Shown here one piece after another: positions 15,178-20,396 of a DNA stretch of 20,396 nucleotides. Where the stretch lies: the NCBI RefSeq assembly GCF_025567195.1, contig NZ_JAOQJF010000042.1:1-20396 (forward strand), read 5' to 3'. Origin of the DNA: Alitiscatomonas aceti. GTDB taxonomy: Bacteria; Bacillota; Clostridia; Lachnospirales; Lachnospiraceae. The translations under genes were made by a program, and so were the position numbers. The notes beneath the pieces were generated by a model. The model saw only the letters and a list, made by a program, of their open reading frames with translations, was not told the DNA's origin and did no database searches. The stretch's first letter is position 1. Each line of letters starts with the position of its first letter.

Positions 15178-17604
15178 ATGGATAGACTGATTGCACATAC
15201 ACGTAAATTAAATCATGATCAATTGGAGTGGCAGACACTGCAAGAGCATAGTTGTAATGTGGCAAAGTTATGCTCGGAAATTTGTGAGCCGTTCGGATTG
15301 GGAAAATTGGGTTTATTGACTGGATGGCTTCATGACATGGGGAAAGCATCACAGGATGTACAGGACCACATACTGAGGAAAACACTGCAAAAGTTGAACC
15401 ATTGCAGCGCCGGAATGTATTGGTTGTGGGAACATAAAAGAAAACAGAATTTTACGGATTGGGTTATGGCTCAAATGGCTTGTCTTGCGATCGGTTGCCA
15501 TCATAGTGGCCGATGTGATTATATTGCACCAGATGGCTGCGAACCCTGGCTGGATCGTATGCATTCAGAACGGGCTGGGGTGCGGTATAGTGAGAATGTA
15601 CAGGCTTTTTTCTCTGATTGCTGCGAGGAAGGGTTTATGTTGACCTTAATCAATCAAGCTGCGGAGGAATTCTCTGTCTTTGAAGAACGTGTCCGGAAGA
15701 AAATTCAAGAAAAGTATGATCCGGAGAGTGAAAACGCTGTTTTTTGGACGACATATCGTTTTCAAATGGGATTTATTCAGAGGTTTTTGTTTGGCGCGTT
15801 GGTGGATGCGGATTGGATTGATACATCATGTTATATGAATCAAACTTTCCTTCCTCATTCCACTTCTTTGGAAGAACGGCAAAAACTTTGGAATCGGCTG
15901 TCAGAAAAAACAGAGAATTACTTGAAGGGATTGTCCCGCAAATATACAATCGATGAACTGAGGCAGGAAATATCGGATCAGTGCTTTTCTGCTGCACAGA
16001 AATGCGATCCTGGAATCTATCGACTTTATGTTCCTACAGGAGGTGGAAAAACCTATTCCGGTCTTAGGTTTTGCATGGAAATGGCAAGACGGCAGAATGC
16101 TTCTCATGTGTTTTACTTTGCTCCTTATAAATCTATTACCCATCAAAATGCTGATTGTATTAGAAAAGTTCTTGGCAGTGAGTATGTACTTGAACATCAT
16201 TCGGATGTGATTTTCAACGAGAATAGTGAGGAAGGGAGAAGCCAGTGGATAGCTTTAAGCCAGCGCTGGCAAGATGTTCCGGTTATATGTACAACAATGG
16301 TGCAGCTTTTGAATACTTTGTTTGCGGCTTCCCGCCAGAGTATTCGCCGGCTTCCAGCACTGGCCAATTCCGTGTTATTGCTGGATGAAATACAGGCACT
16401 TCCTCTACAGGACATCTGTCTATTGAATTTGGCTATGAATACATTGGCGCAGGTTTTTCATTGTACGGTGGTTTTTTGCACGGCTACACAACCGGCATTA
16501 GATAAAGCGGTATATCCAATAGAATTTTCATTGGAAAAAGATTTGGTAGGGGATTTTGAGCAACGTTTTTTACAATTTAAACGAGTGCAAATTATACCAC
16601 GCCTTGTTCCAGGGGGAGAATCTGTTTCATCTGTTGCAGATTTTACAAAGGATTTGTTAAAGGAAAACAGAAGTGTTTTGGTGATTTTAAATACGAAACG
16701 AGCAGTCAATAAGCTGTTTGATACACTGCGAGAGCGAATTTCCGATGATGTACAGTTGTTTTGTCTGACTACATACCTTTGCCAAAAGCATCGTGATGAT
16801 GTAATGGATAAAATCAAGAAACATCTACAGAAAAAAAGTGGGCCATCGCTTATTTGCATTAGCACTCAACTTGTAGAAGCTGGAGTAGATCTGAGTTTTG
16901 ATTGTGTCATACGGAGTCTGACTGGATTGCCTAGTATCATACAAGCGGCAGGACGTTGTAACAGACATGGAAATGATAAGTGTAAAGATGTGTACTTGGT
17001 TTACTGTGCGGATGAAGATCTACGATATCTGACAGAGATTGATACAGCAGCTCAGGCAACAAGACGCTTGTTAGAAGAGCTGCCGGAAGGTATTGATCTT
17101 CTCAGCCCTCAAGCAATTCAAACCTACTATCAGATATACTATGGGGATCAAGAGCAGCGACGGAATATGTTGTACCGGATTGTTCCGGAAAACGGCTTAG
17201 AGACAACAATGGTAGATCTACTTTCTAATAATCAGAATGGGGTGCAGGCAAAAAGGGAACACATGGGATTGGTAGTAAAACAAGGAAAAGATAAATTCAG
17301 ATGGGTGATGCGCCAGGCATTCGGCACCGCAGAGGCAAACTTTGAAGCAATCCAGGATGAAAACATTCCTCTTTTAGTTCCCTATGGAAAAGAAGGCAGA
17401 CATATACTTGCAAAACTTTTGGAGGAAGACTCAGAAATTCCTTCTTTTGCAGAATTACAGCCATATACGGTATCTATAGGACGGAGGGACCGAAAAAGGC
17501 TTGAAAGTGCTTTGATATCTGTGATGGATGGTGCAGCATTCATGGTATTATCAAACTATTATGATAGTGAGTTCAAGGGGCTATGTTTTGAAGCTCAGCA
17601 ATGA
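15178..17604 (+). CDS. cas3: Cas3 nuclease-helicase, type I-C
   Basis: An 808-residue HD nuclease fused to a superfamily 2 helicase, recruited by Cascade to unwind and degrade target DNA. The N-terminal HD domain shows H24, the H52-D53 pair in WLHDMGK, H75 and H108-H109 in CHHSG. The helicase has Walker A PTGGGKT (286-292), DEIQ (403-406), CTATQP (434-439), STQLVEAGVD (562-571) and QAAGRCNRHG (589-598). All catalytic motifs are intact, so an active enzyme is expected. AAAAAGGAAATT precedes the ATG. It is first in the operon, 48 bases before the TTG start of cas5c. The gene is AT-rich and uses codons unlike the housekeeping genes before it, which fits acquisition by transfer. The neighbours cas5c and cas8c fix the subtype as I-C. 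Confidence 0.95.
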   Translation: MDRLIAHTRKLNHDQLEWQTLQEHSCNVAKLCSEICEPFGLGKLGLLTGWLHDMGKASQDVQDHILRKTLQKLNHCSAGMYWLWEHKRKQNFTDWVMAQMACLAIGCHHSGRCDYIAPDGCEPWLDRMHSERAGVRYSENVQAFFSDCCEEGFMLTLINQAAEEFSVFEERVRKKIQEKYDPESENAVFWTTYRFQMGFIQRFLFGALVDADWIDTSCYMNQTFLPHSTSLEERQKLWNRLSEKTENYLKGLSRKYTIDELRQEISDQCFSAAQKCDPGIYRLYVPTGGGKTYSGLRFCMEMARRQNASHVFYFAPYKSITHQNADCIRKVLGSEYVLEHHSDVIFNENSEEGRSQWIALSQRWQDVPVICTTMVQLLNTLFAASRQSIRRLPALANSVLLLDEIQALPLQDICLLNLAMNTLAQVFHCTVVFCTATQPALDKAVYPIEFSLEKDLVGDFEQRFLQFKRVQIIPRLVPGGESVSSVADFTKDLLKENRSVLVILNTKRAVNKLFDTLRERISDDVQLFCLTTYLCQKHRDDVMDKIKKHLQKKSGPSLICISTQLVEAGVDLSFDCVIRSLTGLPSIIQAAGRCNRHGNDKCKDVYLVYCADEDLRYLTEIDTAAQATRRLLEELPEGIDLLSPQAIQTYYQIYYGDQEQRRNMLYRIVPENGLETTMVDLLSNNQNGVQAKREHMGLVVKQGKDKFRWVMRQAFGTAEANFEAIQDENIPLLVPYGKEGRHILAKLLEEDSEIPSFAELQPYTVSIGRRDRKRLESALISVMDGAAFMVLSNYYDSEFKGLCFEAQQ

Positions 17605-17652
17605 TCAGAACTATTTTTTGATTTGTATTTTAAAAGAGAGGAGGTATTCGCT

Positions 17653-18384
17653 TTGCAGCATAATAATAGTATATCTTTTTATCTGTCAGGACGGTTCGCG
17701 TTATTCAGTGATCCGATTACTAGGGTTGGAGGAGAAAAATTTAGTTATCCGGTTCCTACATACCAGGCACTAAAAGGGATTTTTGAAAGCGTATATTGGA
17801 AGCCTACCTTTATTTGGTATCCAGATGCCATACGGGTTATGAATCCCATTGAAACACAGTCAAAGGGTATTCGTCCTATTCGATATAACGATGGAACAAA
17901 TGACCTTTCTATTTATACCTATTTGGTAGATGTATGTTATCAAGTGAGAGGCCATTTTGAATGGAATTTGAATCGCCCGGACCTGGCGGCAGACCGTAAT
18001 GAGAATAAACATTATTTTATAGCCAAAAGAATGCTGGAACGAGGTGGCAGAAGAGATATCTTCCTAGGGATTAGAGAATGTCAAGGATATGTGGAACCAT
18101 GTGAGTTTGGAGAGGGAAAGGGGGCTTATGATGATAGTCCAGCATTGCCCCTTGGGCTGATGCTTCACGGGATTACTTATGCGGATGAGGATGGAAGCGG
18201 CATGATGAGTGAACGCTTGTGGCGTCCCGTAATGGAACGTGGAATAATCCAGTTTATTCGCCCAGAAGAGTGTCCTATTATTCGGCCCATACACAAACAA
18301 AAAGAAAAATCATTTGTTATAAAGAAAAATATTCAGCCTTGCGAAGAACTTTATCGGGAGGTGAAAACGGATGAGTTGGATTGA
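17653..18384 (+). CDS. cas5c: Cas5c (Cas5d), crRNA-processing endonuclease, TTG start
   Basis: A 243-residue RAMP protein. In type I-C systems Cas5c replaces Cas6: it cuts pre-crRNA and holds the 5' handle in the complex. The family N-terminus is clear (SGRFALFSDPITRVGGEKFSYPVPTYQALKGI). Y48 in ESVYWKPT and K119-H120 in NKHYF align with the Tyr46, Lys116, His117 triad described for the Bacillus halodurans enzyme. I choose TTG at 17653 because AGGAGG (17639-17644) sits eight bases ahead and the family sequence begins right after it. The in-frame ATG at 17623 has no ribosome site and would add ten atypical residues (MYFKREEVFA) translated from the ribosome site itself. It overlaps cas8c by 14 bases, so the two are translationally linked. 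Confidence 0.92.
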   Translation: MQHNNSISFYLSGRFALFSDPITRVGGEKFSYPVPTYQALKGIFESVYWKPTFIWYPDAIRVMNPIETQSKGIRPIRYNDGTNDLSIYTYLVDVCYQVRGHFEWNLNRPDLAADRNENKHYFIAKRMLERGGRRDIFLGIRECQGYVEPCEFGEGKGAYDDSPALPLGLMLHGITYADEDGSGMMSERLWRPVMERGIIQFIRPEECPIIRPIHKQKEKSFVIKKNIQPCEELYREVKTDELD

Positions 18385-20323
18385 ACGCTGCTATCAGACA
18401 TATGAGAATAATATTACAGAAGTAGGAGTTCCTTCAGTTAATTGTTTGGGAAGGGAACTTCCTGTATTGCTTCCAGTAGGACATACTTCGCAAAAGGTAC
18501 ATGTGGAGATAAGTCTAACAAAAGAAGGAAAATTTCTTTTTGCCAGAATCCTCCGAACGGATGAAATGACAACCATCATTCCCTGCACAGAGGAATCTTC
18601 TGCTCGTACATCGGGGCCAGTTCCGCATCCATTAGTAGATAAGTTGCAATATATTGCCGGAGATTACGGGAAATATGGCGGATCAAAAAAGATGATGTGG
18701 GCTGAATATCTAAAACAACTTCGAGATTGGTGTAATTCGCCTTATGGTTTGCCTCAGGTACGGGCAGTGCTTTTTTATCTGGAAAAGGGATGTTTGATTG
18801 AAGATTTAATTGAGGATGGAATCTTATTTATTGGATCTGATGGGAAGCTGGTGAAAAAATGGACGGGGGCAAAAGAAGAAACACCGTTAATATTTCAAAC
18901 TATAACGGGAGGGGATCAAACAGAAGCTTTTGTTCGTTTTAACGTAGACGGGAAAGCGCTTTCAAATGATACCATGGTTTGGAATAGTTTTATCCAATAT
19001 TATTTATCTATCTTAAAAAGAGAAGGGTTTTGTTATGTACAGGGAAGGAAAATGTTACTTTCCCAATTAAGCCCATATAAGATTAGAAATCCGGGGGATC
19101 GAGCTAAGTTGATTTCTAGTAATGACGGTACAAATTTCACTTATCGCGGACGATTTAATGATGCCGAAGAGGCCCTTTCAATAGGCTATGAAACGACCCA
19201 AAAAGCTCATAGTGCACTAAGATGGCTGATCGGACGACAAGGGATCAGCATTGGAGACCAAACGATTTTGGTTTGGGGAATGGCGGATGAACAGGTCCCT
19301 TCAGTAACAGAGGACACTTATGGTCTGGTGAAAGATATGGAAGAAGACGATCCGTATTTGGATGGACCAGAGGATATTCCAGAGTTTGATAAACCAATCG
19401 CAGATACTCGGGCTGCGTTTGCATTACGCTTTAATAATGCAATACAAGGATATAGAGAAAAATTGACTGATTACAGTCAGATCACAGTGATGATCCTGGA
19501 TTCTGCAACACCAGGACGTATGTCCATTCGTTATTACCGGGAATTATCTGGATCTCGTCTGATGGATGCAGTGGAAGACTGGCATAGAAACTTTGCCTGG
19601 GAACAGTGTTATCGGAAAGAGCAGAAAGAGAAAAAAGGGAAATCTGTATCAGAATCGATCGTGTTTTTCGGTGCTCCGGCACCAAAAGACATTGCTGAAG
19701 CTACATATGGGGTGAATGTAGATTCCAAGCTGAAACAGCATACTATTGAACGGTTACTTCCGTGTATTACGGAGCAACGTCCGTTCCCAAGAGACTTAAT
19801 TCGTACACTTATGTACCGTGCTGCCAATGGTATTGCTATGGAGCCTTGGGAAGCAAAAAAAACAAGAGGAATTGCCTGTGCTCTGGTACGTGGATATTAT
19901 CATCGCAATAAAAAGGAGGATTTTTCTATGGCATTAGATGAAAACTGCCATGACAGAAGTTATCTGTTTGGACGTATTTTGGCTTGTGCCGATCAATTGG
20001 AGCGGACTTATAATTATTATTTTTCTGGAGATGTACATCGCCCAACTAATGCTTTACGCATGGAAACTATTTTTACACAGCGTCCAGCGAAAACAACGGA
20101 TCGGCTGAGAAAAAAGCTGGAACCTTATCTGGAGCGCCTTCTAAAAAATAATAAAAGTATTTACAGCAATGACCTTATGCTAAAATTATTAGACCGAATT
20201 CCAATCAAAGAGTTTAATAATGATCCACTTAGTGAGCTGTACCTTCTTGGATATGCCAGCCAGCGTGCAGAATTCTTTAAGAAGTCCAATATTGATCGGT
20301 CAATTGATGCCAACAATGAATAA
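18371..20323 (+). CDS. cas8c: Cas8c (Csd1), large subunit of type I-C Cascade
   Basis: A 650-residue protein of the Csd1 family. Cas8c recognises the PAM and helps open target DNA in the type I-C effector complex. Typical segments are SWIERCYQTYENN at the start, SNDGTNFTYRGRF and GYETTQKAHSALRWLIGRQG in the middle, VMILDSATPGRMSIRYYREL, and FPRDLIRTLMYRAAN before the C-terminal helical part. GGGAGGTG before the ATG supports the start, which overlaps the end of cas5c by 14 bases. The last 131 residues form the helical small-subunit-like domain and are probably also made alone from an internal start. The stop is followed by at least 73 bases without cas7, which is unusual for this operon. Confidence 0.95.
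   Translation: MSWIERCYQTYENNITEVGVPSVNCLGRELPVLLPVGHTSQKVHVEISLTKEGKFLFARILRTDEMTTIIPCTEESSARTSGPVPHPLVDKLQYIAGDYGKYGGSKKMMWAEYLKQLRDWCNSPYGLPQVRAVLFYLEKGCLIEDLIEDGILFIGSDGKLVKKWTGAKEETPLIFQTITGGDQTEAFVRFNVDGKALSNDTMVWNSFIQYYLSILKREGFCYVQGRKMLLSQLSPYKIRNPGDRAKLISSNDGTNFTYRGRFNDAEEALSIGYETTQKAHSALRWLIGRQGISIGDQTILVWGMADEQVPSVTEDTYGLVKDMEEDDPYLDGPEDIPEFDKPIADTRAAFALRFNNAIQGYREKLTDYSQITVMILDSATPGRMSIRYYRELSGSRLMDAVEDWHRNFAWEQCYRKEQKEKKGKSVSESIVFFGAPAPKDIAEATYGVNVDSKLKQHTIERLLPCITEQRPFPRDLIRTLMYRAANGIAMEPWEAKKTRGIACALVRGYYHRNKKEDFSMALDENCHDRSYLFGRILACADQLERTYNYYFSGDVHRPTNALRMETIFTQRPAKTTDRLRKKLEPYLERLLKNNKSIYSNDLMLKLLDRIPIKEFNNDPLSELYLLGYASQRAEFFKKSNIDRSIDANNE
19928..20323 (+). CDS. cas11c: Cas11c small subunit from an internal start within cas8c
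   Basis: Inside cas8c, AAGGAGG (19913-19919) is followed after eight bases by ATG at 19928, in the same frame as cas8c (codon 520). Translation from it gives a 131-residue, mostly helical protein (starting MALDENCHDRSYLFG) ending at the cas8c stop. Type I-C systems are known to make Cas11c this way, by independent translation of the 3' end of cas8c. Cas11 subunits line the belly of the complex and stabilise the R-loop. The perfect ribosome site, which in cas8c merely encodes Lys-Lys-Glu-Asp, is strong direct evidence. Its position and length match the known arrangement. Confidence 0.85.
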   Translation: MALDENCHDRSYLFGRILACADQLERTYNYYFSGDVHRPTNALRMETIFTQRPAKTTDRLRKKLEPYLERLLKNNKSIYSNDLMLKLLDRIPIKEFNNDPLSELYLLGYASQRAEFFKKSNIDRSIDANNE

Positions 20324-20348
20324 AGCCTGCTAATAAAAAGTCAAGTGT

Positions 20349-20370
20349 TTTTTGAAGAAAATTTCAAAAA
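20349..20370. repeat. AT-rich inverted repeat after cas8c
   Basis: TTTTTGAA (20349-20356) and TTCAAAAA (20363-20370) form a perfect 8-base stem with a 6-base loop. TCAA (20341-20344) and TTGA (20377-20380) extend the symmetry imperfectly. No cas7 start is present in the 73 bases after cas8c. It could be the end of an inserted element or a weak hairpin in a long spacer; the window ends too soon to tell. Confidence 0.4.
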
Positions 20371-20396
20371 TCCGATTTGATATTTTAGGGTACAAC

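Noticed and set aside
14861..20350. Possible direct repeats flanking the Cas region (AAAAGTCA...AGTGTT near 14861 and near 20336)
   Set aside because: The match is short, AT-rich and broken by a four-base insertion, and the left copy is part of a stem-loop. This is too weak for an attachment-site or element-boundary claim.

Overview
The window looks like a chromosomal segment of an anaerobic, gut-type Clostridia, probably Lachnospiraceae (Clostridium cluster XIVa, Enterocloster/Lachnoclostridium-like). This rests on the NfnAB flavoprotein pair, the GGGtGRT/NifU-like pair, MATE pairs, a lysine riboswitch on an NhaC carrier, strong AGGAGG ribosome sites and a moderately GC-rich coding style. 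The genus is an inference.

Layout. 1-524: the C-terminal three quarters of dihydrofolate reductase, whose 5' end is scrambled next to an A-rich window edge. 528-2966: nfnA-nfnB (electron-bifurcating ferredoxin:NADP+ oxidoreductase) closed by a strong terminator. 2976-5801: two different MATE efflux carriers in tandem. 5886-7615: a divergent NifU/IscU-like protein followed by a GGGtGRT-family protein, a conserved pair of unknown function. 7670-9643: a promoter, a lysine riboswitch with its terminator, and an NhaC-family carrier that is therefore probably a lysine transporter. 9720-11462 (-): an ABC exporter half-transporter, convergent with nhaC across a shared terminator. 11594-12688: a secreted GH25 muramidase with C-terminal wall-binding repeats. 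12837-13400 (-): a free-standing prolyl-tRNA editing protein. 13684-14862: an RlmD/TrmA-type 23S rRNA uracil-5-methyltransferase. The divergent gap between these last two holds a GC-rich segment that can fold into a multi-helix structure and is not assigned to any family.

From about 14985 the base composition turns AT-rich and the codon use changes. Here a strong promoter drives a type I-C CRISPR-Cas operon: cas3 (HD nuclease plus helicase), cas5c (crRNA-processing, best read from a TTG start) and cas8c. Inside the 3' end of cas8c there is a perfect ribosome site and an in-frame ATG (19928) that would yield a separate 131-residue Cas11c small subunit; this gene is easily missed. No cas7, cas4, cas1, cas2 or CRISPR array is seen; the last 73 bases hold an AT-rich inverted repeat where cas7 would normally begin.

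The genes before 14985 are mainly housekeeping and transport units in separate short operons. The Cas genes form the only clearly accessory system.
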